Shown here piece after piece: positions 41,987 to 50,488 of a DNA stretch of 53,215 nt. The position numbers were made by a program, and so were the translations under genes. This DNA comes from Chitinophagaceae bacterium. Its GTDB lineage: Bacteria > Bacteroidota > Bacteroidia > Chitinophagales > Chitinophagaceae. The first letter of the stretch is position 1; the number at the start of each line of letters is the position of its first letter. The stretch covers positions 1 to 53,215 of the forward strand of contig JAIEQM010000046.1 in NCBI GenBank assembly GCA_019747705.1, given 5' to 3'. The notes under the pieces are model-generated. The model was not told where the DNA came from. It saw only the letters and a program-made list of their open reading frames with translations, and searched no databases.

Positions 41987-43234
41987 ATGAAGAAGCATAC
42001 AGCATTCTTTATTTATTTACTCAGCTTTATCCTGTTGATAGCAAATGCGTATGTTTATATTCACCGTAATGAATATGAATATAAAAAACAGTCTGCCTAT
42101 AATGATCTTTATCAGCCCTATTCAGGCAAAGGAATCAATACTTTTTCAGTTACCGAAAAAAAAGCAACCCTCTCTTTTTGCGGTTACAAGAATGAAACCA
42201 TGTGGAAAATAAAAATTGATACTGTGGTTACAGGAATGCAAAAATCCCCGCTTCAATTTGAGTTGAAGGAAGACCTGCATCAATACACATTTATTCCGGA
42301 TGATACTGCACTTACGCCTGTTACCCTCACAATTGACCACTCGTACAGGAAACGGTATGCTGCTTCAGGAAATTCAGGGAATACAAATATAGAAATACTC
42401 TACAGTTCCGTTCCGTTTATACAGGAAACAAAAAAATGGATTTACACTTATGATTATATCCCTGCCGGGGAAATAAACATTTCAAAAGCAGTACTTAAAA
42501 ATGATGCCGGTGTAAAAGATGCAGATGCAGATACAGTAAAGTTTAAAAAGATTGCACTCTTTATTTACAAAACACTCATGCCGCATTCAGGAGTGCCGTC
42601 TGATTCTTTACTTGAAATGCGGCCGCAGCAGCAATTGGACTGTATCCGCAAAAGAAATGCACAGGTGTGGTGTTCAAGCTTTTCTGCACTTCTTAATTAT
42701 TTCTGTACAATTTCAGGGCTTAAGATAAGACATGTGGGTTTTACCGGTTTTATAAACAGCTTTTCTGCAGGAGCGCATGCAGCAAATGAGATTTATATTC
42801 CTGAATATGGCGGCTGGGTTTATACAGACCTTACACAAAACCTGATTTTTATAAAAGATGATGCAGGTAATTATCTTAACACTGCCGATTTGCTTTTTCT
42901 TAAAACAAAACATATTGTGCCAGGCCTCAATGCCTTCAGGATTTATGCTGACAGCATAGTGTATGAAAAAATAAGCCACCCGGAATCACTCTACGGCTGG
43001 AACTATTCTGAATTATTGTTTCATTACGAATATAACCCTTCACAACTGTATTCATTTAAAAATAAAATAAAAAGATATTTAACTGAAAATTCATGGTTTG
43101 AACTGTATAACACGGGATTACAATACAGCAATAAAAATTTTTATCTGAAAAGGTTCCTTTTCGTAAGTTTTGTAACTTCTTTTGTTTTATCAATACTGGC
43201 TTTTGCACTTACTAAAAGAACGGGAAATGATTGA
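41987..43234 (+). CDS. Transglutaminase-like domain protein between mlaE and mlaF
   Basis: A 415-residue protein with an N-terminal membrane anchor (FFIYLLSFILLIANAYVYI) and a second hydrophobic helix at the C-terminus (FLFVSFVTSFVLSILAFAL). Between them, after a beta-rich region, is a transglutaminase-like core: Cys in NAQVWCSSFSALLNYFC (about 226), His in SAGAHAANEIYI (about 262) and Asp in GWVYTDLTQNL (about 280), the expected triad order. It starts 11 bp after mlaE and overlaps the mlaF-like gene by 8 bp, so it is co-transcribed with lipid-transport genes. Role and substrate unknown; lysine-rich and rather AT-rich. Confidence 0.78.
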   Translation: MKKHTAFFIYLLSFILLIANAYVYIHRNEYEYKKQSAYNDLYQPYSGKGINTFSVTEKKATLSFCGYKNETMWKIKIDTVVTGMQKSPLQFELKEDLHQYTFIPDDTALTPVTLTIDHSYRKRYAASGNSGNTNIEILYSSVPFIQETKKWIYTYDYIPAGEINISKAVLKNDAGVKDADADTVKFKKIALFIYKTLMPHSGVPSDSLLEMRPQQQLDCIRKRNAQVWCSSFSALLNYFCTISGLKIRHVGFTGFINSFSAGAHAANEIYIPEYGGWVYTDLTQNLIFIKDDAGNYLNTADLLFLKTKHIVPGLNAFRIYADSIVYEKISHPESLYGWNYSELLFHYEYNPSQLYSFKNKIKRYLTENSWFELYNTGLQYSNKNFYLKRFLFVSFVTSFVLSILAFALTKRTGND

Positions 43235-44042
43235 AATCAAAAATATCATTAAAGGCTTTGCTGACAAAACAGTGATCAATGATGTGAGCGCCATATTAGA
43301 AACAGGCAAATGCAATCTCATCATTGGCGCCAGTGGCAGCGGTAAAACGGTTTTGATGAAATGCATTGTGGGTTTGTTTGAACCTGACAGCGGTGAAATT
43401 TTATATGATGGCGACAGCTTCACTTCCATGAACGATGAAAACCGGAAGGCATTACGCCAGCAAATTGGAATGCTGTTCCAGGGTTCTGCATTGTTTGATT
43501 CCATGACGGTGGAACAGAACGTGATGTTTCCTTTGGATATGTTTACAAAACTCAATTTGAAACAGAAACATGAAAAAGTAAATGAAGTGCTTGCAAGGGT
43601 AAACCTCACAGGTGCGAACAACAAATTTCCATCAGAGATTAGTGGTGGTATGAAGAAACGGGTGGGCATCGCCCGTGCCATTGTGCTCAATCCCAAATTT
43701 TTGTTTTGTGACGAACCTAACAGCGGGCTGGACCCCAAAACTTCATTAGTAATTGATAAGCTCATTAAAGAAATTACAACAGAGTATGGCATGACTACTG
43801 TTGTAAATACACATGATATGAACAGTGTAATGGAAATTGGCGACAAAATTATTTTTATGCACCAGGGCCATAAGGAATGGGAAGGCACCAATCATGATAT
43901 TATCTTCAGCAAAAATGAAGAGCTCAATAAATTCATTTTTGCCAGTGACTTTTTACAGGATGCAAAAGATATGCGGATGCTGGAAGCAAGAGGAAAGATC
44001 AGTGACGACAGGAATATGGATGAGATGATAGGCCCCTCCTAA
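43227..44042 (+). CDS. mlaF: MlaF-type ABC transporter ATP-binding protein
   Basis: A 271-residue ABC ATPase: Walker A GASGSGKTVLMKC (about residue 34), Q-loop LRQQIGMLFQGSALFDSMTV, signature ISGGMKKRVGIARAI, Walker B PKFLFCDEPNSGLDPKT and H-loop VNTHDM. The LFQGSALFDSMTVEQNVMFPL segment is typical of MlaF. It energises lipid transport with MlaE. The start at 43227 (MIEIKNIIKGF) is supported by the 8-bp overlap with the upstream gene. The last codons and the stop come from the GC-rich repeat at 44030-44085. Confidence 0.94.
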   Translation: MIEIKNIIKGFADKTVINDVSAILETGKCNLIIGASGSGKTVLMKCIVGLFEPDSGEILYDGDSFTSMNDENRKALRQQIGMLFQGSALFDSMTVEQNVMFPLDMFTKLNLKQKHEKVNEVLARVNLTGANNKFPSEISGGMKKRVGIARAIVLNPKFLFCDEPNSGLDPKTSLVIDKLIKEITTEYGMTTVVNTHDMNSVMEIGDKIIFMHQGHKEWEGTNHDIIFSKNEELNKFIFASDFLQDAKDMRMLEARGKISDDRNMDEMIGPS

Positions 44043-44085
44043 CCTCCCCGAAGGGGAGGAATTTTATAACCCTCCAATAAAATTC
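44030..44085. repeat. GC-rich hairpin repeat, copy 6, overlapping the mlaF 3' end
   Basis: CCTCCCC at 44043-44049 pairs with GGGGAGG at 44053-44059 across a GAA loop, with GGCCCCTCCTAA on the left and AACCCTCC on the right. The left edge forms the final Gly-Pro-Ser codons and the TAA of mlaF. Confidence 0.7.
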
Positions 44086-44092
44086 TCCCGTC

Positions 44093-44926
44093 ATGAAATT
44101 TAGAACAGTTTTTCTATGCTGTATTTTGATTTTTGTATTGCCTGCTCTTGCTCATGAGTTTTGGCTGGAGCCGCAGCAATATATTTTTTCAAGGGGTGAA
44201 GAAATCAATATCCGCTTTAAAGTGGGCGAACAATTTCATGGCGACAACTGGAAAGGCAGCCGTGAAAAAATAAATGACCTGCGTTTGTATTATGGTGATG
44301 TAATGGATTCATCACTCAGCAGCGGTATTACTGATGAAAAAGGGGACTCTCTTCAATTCTCCCTGTTTGAAGAAACAACGGTGATGGTGTGTTTTAACAG
44401 CACTAATAATTTTATTGAGCTTGACAGTGCAAAGTTTACAGAATATTTAAAAGAAGATGGTTTAACCAATGCTCTTGAATACCGAAAAGAACACAATGAA
44501 ACTGATTCAATGGGCCGGGAATATTACCAGCGTTCTGTAAAAACCATTGTGCAGGTGGGCGCTAACAAAACAGATGTTTACAAAAAGCAAACCTCCCTGC
44601 CATTAGATATCATTCCGCTTGCACATCCTTACATGGTTCATGGTAAACAAAAGATGAATGTAAAAGTGCTGTTTCATAATGAGCCATTAATCAATCATAA
44701 AATAGTAGTATGGCATAAGATGGCAGATGGTGTAACCGATAGTTCTTATACCAGTAATGCCAATGGTGAAATCAGTTTTATCGTTGATCCCGCAGGGGAA
44801 TGGATGGTGAGCTGTGTAAACATGATTCGCCTGGAGAACGATGCCAAAGCCCAATGGCAAAGTTATTGGGGCAGTTGTACCTGGGGTTATACCGGCAGGC
44901 ATGTGGTGACTGACAGGAGCAGGTGA
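44093..44926 (+). CDS. DUF4198-family secreted protein
   Basis: A 277-residue protein with a signal peptide (VFLCCILIFVLPALAHEFW) followed at once by the HEFWLEP motif that opens DUF4198 proteins. Two beta-rich parts follow; the second (PYMVHGKQKMNVKVLFHNEPLINHKIVVWHKMADG, then SNANGEISFIVDPAGEWMVSCVNM) is the usual carboxypeptidase-regulatory-like module. DUF4198 proteins are often linked to nickel or cobalt uptake, but no metal transporter is nearby, so that role cannot be claimed here. It is 50 bp downstream of mlaF. Confidence 0.85.
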   Translation: MKFRTVFLCCILIFVLPALAHEFWLEPQQYIFSRGEEINIRFKVGEQFHGDNWKGSREKINDLRLYYGDVMDSSLSSGITDEKGDSLQFSLFEETTVMVCFNSTNNFIELDSAKFTEYLKEDGLTNALEYRKEHNETDSMGREYYQRSVKTIVQVGANKTDVYKKQTSLPLDIIPLAHPYMVHGKQKMNVKVLFHNEPLINHKIVVWHKMADGVTDSSYTSNANGEISFIVDPAGEWMVSCVNMIRLENDAKAQWQSYWGSCTWGYTGRHVVTDRSR

Positions 44927-45035
44927 AAGGGAATCAAGAAGTAAGAGATATGAAGGAAGAGGTAAGAAGTAAGATGAAGGAACTATGTGAACAGCGTTTG
45001 AATAAAGATTGGGTGCCGGGTTTCTATTGATGAGC

Positions 45036-45090
45036 GCTGTGTTCCCGGGTCGGCCGGCACAGCCGTCTGACCCGGGAACTTGCACACAGC
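45036..45090. repeat. Long GC-rich hairpin
   Basis: Perfect 11-bp arms GTTCCCGGGTC and GACCCGGGAAC around a 17-nt loop that itself contains GGC/GCC, with outer GCTGTG and CACAGC. No T-run follows on the plus strand. Confidence 0.7.
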
Positions 45091-45126
45091 TGAATAAAAA
45101 AAGCTCAACAGAATTTCCATTGATGA

Positions 45127-45195
45127 ATGGCTGCGGGATGGCAGCAAAAAGCCCGCAGTGCAGCGAAGCGGAACGAGGACTTGCAGCGAACAGCT
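45127..45195. repeat. REP-like repeat unit
   Basis: CTGCGGG at 45131-45137 pairs with CCCGCAG at 45152-45158, followed by TGCAGCGAAGCGGAACGAGG and ACTTGCAGCGAACAGC. The style matches REP-like repeats often seen between genes in Chitinophagaceae, from memory. The block at 17384-17500 looks like a diverged, inverted relative. Confidence 0.6.
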
Positions 45196-45250
45196 GAGAC
45201 GCTTTGGTCTCAATGCCGAAATTCATCTTCGGCACCCGGTAACCGATGCT
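45195..45250. repeat. Modular hairpin repeat, partial copy (C)
   Basis: TGAGAC/GTCTCA (45195-45200 with 45207-45212) and ATGCCGAA/TTCGGCA (45213-45220 with 45228-45234, 7-nt loop), then ACCGATGC. These are the first two modules of the copy at 10432-10568, in the same order. Confidence 0.7.
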
Positions 45251-45318
45251 CATTGCACCTGAGCCACAGCCCCAATTAAATACTAAAGGCTATCCGCCAA
45301 AAACTATTTTCGCTCCCC

Positions 45319-45326
45319 TATCTTTG
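45319..45326 (+). promoter_or_regulatory. Promoter -7 element for sucD
   Basis: TATCTTTG, identical to the -7 element of the tRNA-Glu promoter, 21 bp before the sucD ATG at 45348. Confidence 0.6.
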
Positions 45327-45347
45327 CGCCACAAAAAGCAGTTCCGT

Positions 45348-46220
45348 ATGAGTATTCTCGTTAATAAAAATTCCAAAGTAATTGTACAGGGTTTTACAGG
45401 CACAGAAGGCACCTTTCATGCTACACAGATGATTGAATACGGTACGAATGTGGTGGGCGGTGTTACACCGGGCAAAGGCGGTACCACACATCTCAACAAA
45501 CCTGTATTCAATACTGTAGAAGAAGCGGTAAAGCAGGCAGGAGCCAATGTGAGTATCATTTTTGTGCCACCGGCTTTTGCGGCGGATGCTATTATGGAAG
45601 CTGCCAATGCAGGCATTGAACTGGTGGTATGTATTACAGAAGGTATTCCGGTGCAGGATATGGTAAAAGCAAAAAATTATTTGATGGGTACTAATACAAG
45701 ATTGATCGGGCCCAACTGTCCGGGTGTGATAACAGCAGGCGAATGCAAAGTGGGTATTATGCCGGGCTTTGTATTTATACCGGGGCGTATTGGCATTGTG
45801 AGCAAGAGCGGAACATTAACCTATGAAGCGGCCGACCAGGTAGCCAAAGCAGGATTGGGTGTGAGTACTGCCGTGGGTATTGGTGGCGACCCCATCATTG
45901 GCACTACTACCAAAGAAGCGCTGGAATTATTTATGAATGATGATGCTACTGATGCGGTGGTTATGATTGGTGAAATTGGTGGTGGCATGGAAGCAGAAGC
46001 AGCACGCTGGTATAAACAAAATGCAAAGAAACTCGTGGTAGGTTTTATTGCCGGGCAAACAGCTCCTCCCGGTCGCCGTATGGGACATGCCGGCGCTATT
46101 ATTGGTGGCGCTGAAGATACCGCCGCTGCTAAAATGAAAATTATGAGTGAATGTGGTATTCATGTAGTAGCCAGCCCTGCTGATATTGGAAAAACAATGG
46201 CGCAGGTGACAAAAAAATAA
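45348..46220 (+). CDS. sucD: Succinate-CoA ligase subunit alpha
   Basis: A 290-residue alpha subunit of succinyl-CoA synthetase (TCA cycle, substrate-level phosphorylation). CoA-binding N-terminus [68 protein letters not shown], and the phospho-histidine segment [13 protein letters not shown]. The start at 45348 ([10 protein letters not shown]) fits the family and lies just after a clear promoter element; the ORF is open upstream through repeat DNA, which is not coding. The beta subunit sucC is not adjacent in this window. Confidence 0.96.
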   Translation: MSILVNKNSKVIVQGFTGTEGTFHATQMIEYGTNVVGGVTPGKGGTTHLNKPVFNTVEEAVKQAGANVSIIFVPPAFAADAIMEAANAGIELVVCITEGIPVQDMVKAKNYLMGTNTRLIGPNCPGVITAGECKVGIMPGFVFIPGRIGIVSKSGTLTYEAADQVAKAGLGVSTAVGIGGDPIIGTTTKEALELFMNDDATDAVVMIGEIGGGMEAEAARWYKQNAKKLVVGFIAGQTAPPGRRMGHAGAIIGGAEDTAAAKMKIMSECGIHVVASPADIGKTMAQVTKK

Positions 46221-46280
46221 TAGAAGGTAGTGGCGTATAATTTAGTGTTGGTGGCAATGCCAAAGCCTCCTACTTGATTC

Positions 46281-47069
46281 ATGTCAAATTTTTATATACA
46301 AGACGGCTTTCAATTCTTTCGAAAAACTTCTAAAGTCTCAGACATTCTTGGAGACAGACTTGTAATTGAAAATGACAAACTATCAAAAACTGTTGATTAC
46401 ATAAACAGAAATAGCATAAAAACAATCACTGTCAATCCTATTGTAAGCACAGTGGACGATCTATCTTTTTTAGAACAAATTCCTTGTGTAGAAGGACTTT
46501 ATTTACTTCAAGATAATCTTGACATTACCGCAATCAACAATTTAGGAGATTTAAGGGTACTACATCTAAACAAATTAGACAGTTCAATTGATTTTACTAA
46601 TCTTAAAAAACTAGAAGTTTTGGGATGCACCTTTAACAAAGAGCTTAAAAATATAGAACATTGTAAACTGCTATTTTGGTTATGGTTAGACAATTTCAAA
46701 CTTCACGATCTCACTTGTCTGTCGGGCTTGACAAGTTTAAAATATTTGAATTTGTATAAAACAAGTATCATGAACCTAAACGGTATTGCATTGCTTGAAA
46801 ATCTAAATAATTTAACCATTGACGGCGCCTCCAAACTTGTTTCACTTGAAGGTCTTGGTTACTCAAATCAAAGTTTATATTCATTAGACATTTCAAATGC
46901 CAAGCATTTGATTTCTTATGACCAAATAAGCAAATTAAAATGTATCAAGAAAGTTCATTTATATAAAACAGGAGTATGTGAGAATTTTGATTTCTTAAAT
47001 AATCTTGAGTCATTAACTGAATTTGTGCATGGTGGCAAGTACATCAAAAAAGTTAATGTTGAATTGTAG
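46281..47069 (+). CDS. Leucine-rich-repeat-like protein
   Basis: A 262-residue protein with irregular leucine-rich repeats of about 22 residues, for example LDITAINNLGDLRVLHLNKL, LSGLTSLKYLNLYKTSI and LENLNNLTIDGASKLVSLEG. No signal peptide or anchor, so a cytoplasmic protein-binding role is likely; the target is unknown. The DNA is clearly more AT-rich than the flanking sucD and lnt genes and codon choice differs, suggesting horizontal origin. It starts 60 bp after sucD with no promoter that I can identify. Confidence 0.72.
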   Translation: MSNFYIQDGFQFFRKTSKVSDILGDRLVIENDKLSKTVDYINRNSIKTITVNPIVSTVDDLSFLEQIPCVEGLYLLQDNLDITAINNLGDLRVLHLNKLDSSIDFTNLKKLEVLGCTFNKELKNIEHCKLLFWLWLDNFKLHDLTCLSGLTSLKYLNLYKTSIMNLNGIALLENLNNLTIDGASKLVSLEGLGYSNQSLYSLDISNAKHLISYDQISKLKCIKKVHLYKTGVCENFDFLNNLESLTEFVHGGKYIKKVNVEL

Positions 47070-47308
47070 CTTTGACTCATATGCACCAAGAAAAGTATTT
47101 GCAAAAGCATGGCTGAACAATATAACATCAGCAATGTGCAAGCATCATCTGCGGATCGGGCCCTATGTTCAATTTTCGACTTTAGTTCTTAACTTTAACC
47201 AAGTACCTTATATCAGCATCGGTTGTGAGCGTATAGAATCCTAACACCACACCTGCCCAAAGCACTGCACGTTGTGCGTAACTTCAACGACAGACAACTC
47301 TTATTAAA
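47070..47308. other. Gap between accessory genes, no gene seen
   Basis: 240 bp without a credible ORF (the frame 47023-47244 overlaps the LRR gene out of frame). It contains short self-complementary words such as GCACTGCACGTTGTGC. No known site type could be assigned. Confidence 0.35.
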
Positions 47309-47797
47309 ATGAACTTTATAAAGACGTTATTCTTTTTGCTTTGTTTTTTTGCCAATACTTCTTTTTCCCAAAGCGGTAGGTTTAATTATAGCTTCAATAT
47401 TAAAGTCGATACATTAATAAACGGCATACCTAAATCACTAACCATCCTTATTACTAATCACGATAAGACTGAAATACGATTATACAATTTACTATTAAAT
47501 TTTCACCTGGGCAGTAATCGTTTTTGGGCAGTATCAAATAAAATTAGATTTTTAGAACGAGCATTGATTTTACAACCCAACCAGGAATTTACTAAAACAG
47601 TTGATCTTGAAGAGTTGACTTTTATTAAGTCTGACAATCGAAAAGTAATTTCTCTTAAACAACTACAATCTCAAATAAAGCACAATGAAATATTAAAAAT
47701 AGTTGGAACAGCTTATATAAATGTAAAACGGTTTAAGAAGCAATCATCATCAAGAACCCGTATTTATTCTGATACAATTAGCTTAGCACCAAAATAA
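47309..47797 (+). CDS. Secreted hypothetical protein
   Basis: A 162-residue protein I do not recognise. It has a clear signal peptide (MNFIKTLFFLLCFFANTSFS, cleavage about SFS-QS). The mature part is beta-rich and basic (FNYSFNIKVDTLINGIPKSL, then RFWAVSNKIRFLERALILQ), ending SRTRIYSDTISLAPK. The sequence resembles small secreted proteins of Bacteroidota with an immunoglobulin-like fold, but that is only an impression. AT-rich like its neighbour; the two form a small accessory island between sucD and lnt. Confidence 0.6.
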   Translation: MNFIKTLFFLLCFFANTSFSQSGRFNYSFNIKVDTLINGIPKSLTILITNHDKTEIRLYNLLLNFHLGSNRFWAVSNKIRFLERALILQPNQEFTKTVDLEELTFIKSDNRKVISLKQLQSQIKHNEILKIVGTAYINVKRFKKQSSSRTRIYSDTISLAPK

Positions 47798-47983
47798 AAA
47801 GGCCGTGGCCCATTTTCTAATGTCTTGTCCTGAAAGTTGACTACAAATCAACCATTTTATGGCTTTTTTGCTTTTGATTGGGGCAAACAAAGAATTCCAG
47901 TCCTGCAGCAAGCCCTGCATCATAAACTTTACTCCCCCTTCTTCAAACTGTTTCTTTCACTTATTTTTACAAAAATCATTTGC

Positions 47984-49576
47984 TTGAAAAAACTGCAACC
48001 CATTTTTCTTTCACTTTTATCAGGATTGTTATTTTTTCTGGCATGGCCCACCATCAGTTTCACGGCCGCTGTTTTTTTTGCATTTATTCCTTTGTTGCTT
48101 ATTGAGCAAATGGGTTTTTCAAGGCTCAAATTTTTCGGGCTCATCTATCTTGCCATGTTTGTTTGGAACCTAAGCGCTACCTGGTGGATAGTGAACTCCA
48201 CCTTCTTAGGCGCTGCACTGGCCATACTGGTAAACAGTATGCTCATGTGTATTCCGCTAATGGGCTTCCGCTATATGAACAAACGCTTTGGTGCGTTCAT
48301 GGGTTATGCATCATTCATTGTTTTCTGGATGAGTTTTGAATACCTGCATCTGCAGGATTGGGGGCTGAGCTGGCCCTGGCTCACAACCGGCAATGCATTT
48401 GCCTCCAGAACAGAGTGGGTGCAATGGTATGAGTTCACCGGCACCAGCGGGGGCACATTGTGGGTGTTATTGGTGAATGTATTTTTGTATGTATTTTTTT
48501 TAAAACCCAATACAGAACAAACAACTCAAAAAGTAAGATTATTAAATATATCGGGCATCGTTGCAGCAATAATGCTTCCCATCATTTTATCATTCATAAT
48601 TAGCAGGAGTCTTACAAATCCCCCTTCAGGGGGCAGGGGCGCATCATACAACATTATTGTCGTTCAGCCCAATATTGATCCTTATGAAAAAGTTGCCACC
48701 GGAAGCTTTGATGCACAGCTTCAAAAACTCATCCGTTTAAGTGAATCAAAAATTGACAGTACCACACAACTTCTCATCTGGCCCGAAACAGCTTTGTATT
48801 CTGCCAATGGTTTTGATGAAGCCAGCTTAAAAACCAATTTCTTTCTAACACCATTATTTTCTTTTTTACAAAAACATCCGCATCTGCAATTGTTCACCGG
48901 TATTGAAAGCTACCGGGTGTTTAATAAAAAAGTTTCATCCGTTGCAAGGCCCATTGATGGCGCTTCCGATTTTTATGAAGTGTATAATGGCAGTGTGTTG
49001 CTGGACAGCAGCGGCGCCAAACAGTTTTACCATAAATCCATGCTGGTGCCCGGTGTGGAAACATTGCCACGCTTTCTTCGTTTTTTAGCGCCGGTGTTTG
49101 AAAAATTTGGCGGCACCGAAGGTGGTTATGCATCACAAGCTGAACGCACACCCATCATCACCCAAAATAATATCATCATTGCCCCTGCTATTTGCTATGA
49201 AAGTATTTATGGCGAATACATGAGTCAATACATTCAAAACAAAGCCAATCTTATTGCCATCATCACCAATGATGGATGGTGGGGAAATACGCAGGGCCAC
49301 AAGCATCATCAGCTCTATGCAAGACTAAGGGCCATTGAAACAAGAACATGGGTGGCCAGGAGCGCCAATACCGGCATCAGTTGTTTTATTGATCCCAAAG
49401 GCAATCTCTTGCAATCTCAACCCTGGCGGACAGAAGCTGCCATCAAACAATCCATTTCCCTCACAACAGAAAAAACGTTCTATATACGTTATGGGGATTT
49501 ACTGAGTAAATTCTCCCTGGCACTCACTGCTTTCTTCATCGCCTTCGCTGTTTTTAAGCGGTTCAGCAAAAAATGA
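47984..49576 (+). CDS. lnt: Apolipoprotein N-acyltransferase
   Basis: Inner-membrane enzyme that adds the third acyl chain to lipoproteins. The first 210 residues hold several membrane helices (LLSGLLFFLAWP, TAAVFFAFIPLLLIEQ and others); the rest is the nitrilase-like periplasmic domain with catalytic Glu in LIWPETALYSA (about 268), Lys in FYHKSMLVPGVE (about 351) and Cys in APAICYESIYGEYM (about 403). No ATG begins the first helix; the TTG at 47984 (LKKLQPIF) is the best start, although the frame stays open to 47837 with unlikely sequence. A GC-rich repeat (48617-48642) is inserted in frame at the linker before the nitrilase domain, coding NPPSGGRGA. Confidence 0.88.
   Translation: MKKLQPIFLSLLSGLLFFLAWPTISFTAAVFFAFIPLLLIEQMGFSRLKFFGLIYLAMFVWNLSATWWIVNSTFLGAALAILVNSMLMCIPLMGFRYMNKRFGAFMGYASFIVFWMSFEYLHLQDWGLSWPWLTTGNAFASRTEWVQWYEFTGTSGGTLWVLLVNVFLYVFFLKPNTEQTTQKVRLLNISGIVAAIMLPIILSFIISRSLTNPPSGGRGASYNIIVVQPNIDPYEKVATGSFDAQLQKLIRLSESKIDSTTQLLIWPETALYSANGFDEASLKTNFFLTPLFSFLQKHPHLQLFTGIESYRVFNKKVSSVARPIDGASDFYEVYNGSVLLDSSGAKQFYHKSMLVPGVETLPRFLRFLAPVFEKFGGTEGGYASQAERTPIITQNNIIIAPAICYESIYGEYMSQYIQNKANLIAIITNDGWWGNTQGHKHHQLYARLRAIETRTWVARSANTGISCFIDPKGNLLQSQPWRTEAAIKQSISLTTEKTFYIRYGDLLSKFSLALTAFFIAFAVFKRFSKK
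48617..48642. repeat. GC-rich hairpin repeat, copy 7, inside lnt
   Basis: CCCCCT at 48620-48625 pairs with AGGGGG at 48628-48633, followed by CAGGGGC. The same CCCCCTTCAGGGGG type of core occurs in intergenic copies. It is read in frame as Pro-Pro-Ser-Gly-Gly-Arg-Gly in Lnt. Confidence 0.7.
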
Positions 49577-49677
49577 TTGTCCGTTTCACACAGCTTTTTT
49601 CCCTGTTGAGTTAAGTATTTTACAAAAGCTTCCACAGTTTGAAGAAGAAGCATACTTTTTTTGTACTTTGTAGTTCC

Positions 49678-50484
49678 ATGCCCGCACAGCTTCACTATAC
49701 AATTTATGGTAAAGGACATCCTGTACTTTTGATACATGGATTTGGTGCAGACAGCCGCATTTGGAAATATCAAATTGAATTTCTGCAGCCCCATTACCAA
49801 ATCATAGTTCCTGATCTGAGGGGAAGCGGGCAATCATCATCACTTTCAGCACCCATTTCCATTGAACAACTGGCAGATGATATTCTTGAAATTCTTGATG
49901 AGGAAAAGATTTTCAATTGTACGGTGCTGGGTCATTCCATGGGTGGTTATGTAACACTTGCATTGGTTGAAAAACAACCGGAGCGCTTTAATGCATTTGG
50001 TTTCATTCATTCCACCAGTTATGCTGATACGGAAGAAAAAAAACTGGCACGTACCAAGAGTATTGAGTTTATCAGGGAAAATTCAGCATATGATTTTTTA
50101 AAGATTACAGCTCCCAACTGGTTTAGTGATACCTTTAAACAAAACCACCCGGAAGTCTTAAGTAGTTTTATTGATGATGGAAAAGAGTTTTCAAAAGATG
50201 CATTAATTGCATATTCAAACGCTATGATCAACCGGCCTGACAGAACCGGAGTTTTACAAAAAGCCAATGTTCCGGTATTGTATTTTATTGGTGGTGAAGA
50301 TAAAGCAGTAAACCCCGGTGATGCCATTACACAGTCAGCCATACCTGCATTGTGTAAAGTAAAATACCTGGAAGGCATTGGGCATATGGGCATGCTGGAA
50401 GCAACGGAAGAACTCAATCATACACTGGAAGATTTTTTGATACTGGTACAGCAATTAGAATTGGAAGCGAATCTGAATAACTGA
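49678..50484 (+). CDS. Alpha/beta-fold hydrolase
   Basis: A 268-residue single-domain alpha/beta hydrolase. Oxyanion region VLLIHGFGADSRIW, IVPDLRGSGQS, nucleophile elbow LGHSMGGYV (Ser about 96), acid residue near YFIGGEDKAVNP and catalytic His in GIGHMGMLE (about 240). The cap domain is short. The substrate cannot be predicted. The start at 49678 (MPAQLHYTIYGKGHP) is preferred over the upstream ATG at 49639. A TACTTTG-like element lies directly before it. The next gene starts 4 bp after its stop. Confidence 0.9.
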   Translation: MPAQLHYTIYGKGHPVLLIHGFGADSRIWKYQIEFLQPHYQIIVPDLRGSGQSSSLSAPISIEQLADDILEILDEEKIFNCTVLGHSMGGYVTLALVEKQPERFNAFGFIHSTSYADTEEKKLARTKSIEFIRENSAYDFLKITAPNWFSDTFKQNHPEVLSSFIDDGKEFSKDALIAYSNAMINRPDRTGVLQKANVPVLYFIGGEDKAVNPGDAITQSAIPALCKVKYLEGIGHMGMLEATEELNHTLEDFLILVQQLELEANLNN

Positions 50485-50488
50485 GGTT

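Larger units (their letters stand above)
44927..45318. other. Repeat-dense intergenic region
   Basis: About 390 bp with no gene. It holds a long hairpin (GTTCCCGGGTC at 45041-45051 with GACCCGGGAAC at 45069-45079, enclosed by GCTGTG/CACAGC), a REP-like unit (45127-45195) and copy C of the modular hairpin repeat (45195-45250). A purine-rich stretch of AAGAAGTAAGA-like words precedes them. Confidence 0.7.

Noticed and set aside
43190..43891. 233-residue minus-strand ORF opposite mlaF
   Set aside because: Antisense shadow of a clearly assigned ABC ATPase; codon composition mirrors the true gene.
47225..47300. Possible integron attC-like site between the accessory genes
   Set aside because: There is a CTAAC-like word and a GTTGTGC word, but they do not fit the RYYYAAC/GTTRRRY pair and no integrase is present.
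47815..47860. Possible insertion-sequence end (GTCTTGTCCTGAAAGTTGAC and following)
   Set aside because: It reminded me of IS3-group ends in Bacteroidota, but no matching second end or transposase fragment is visible in the window.
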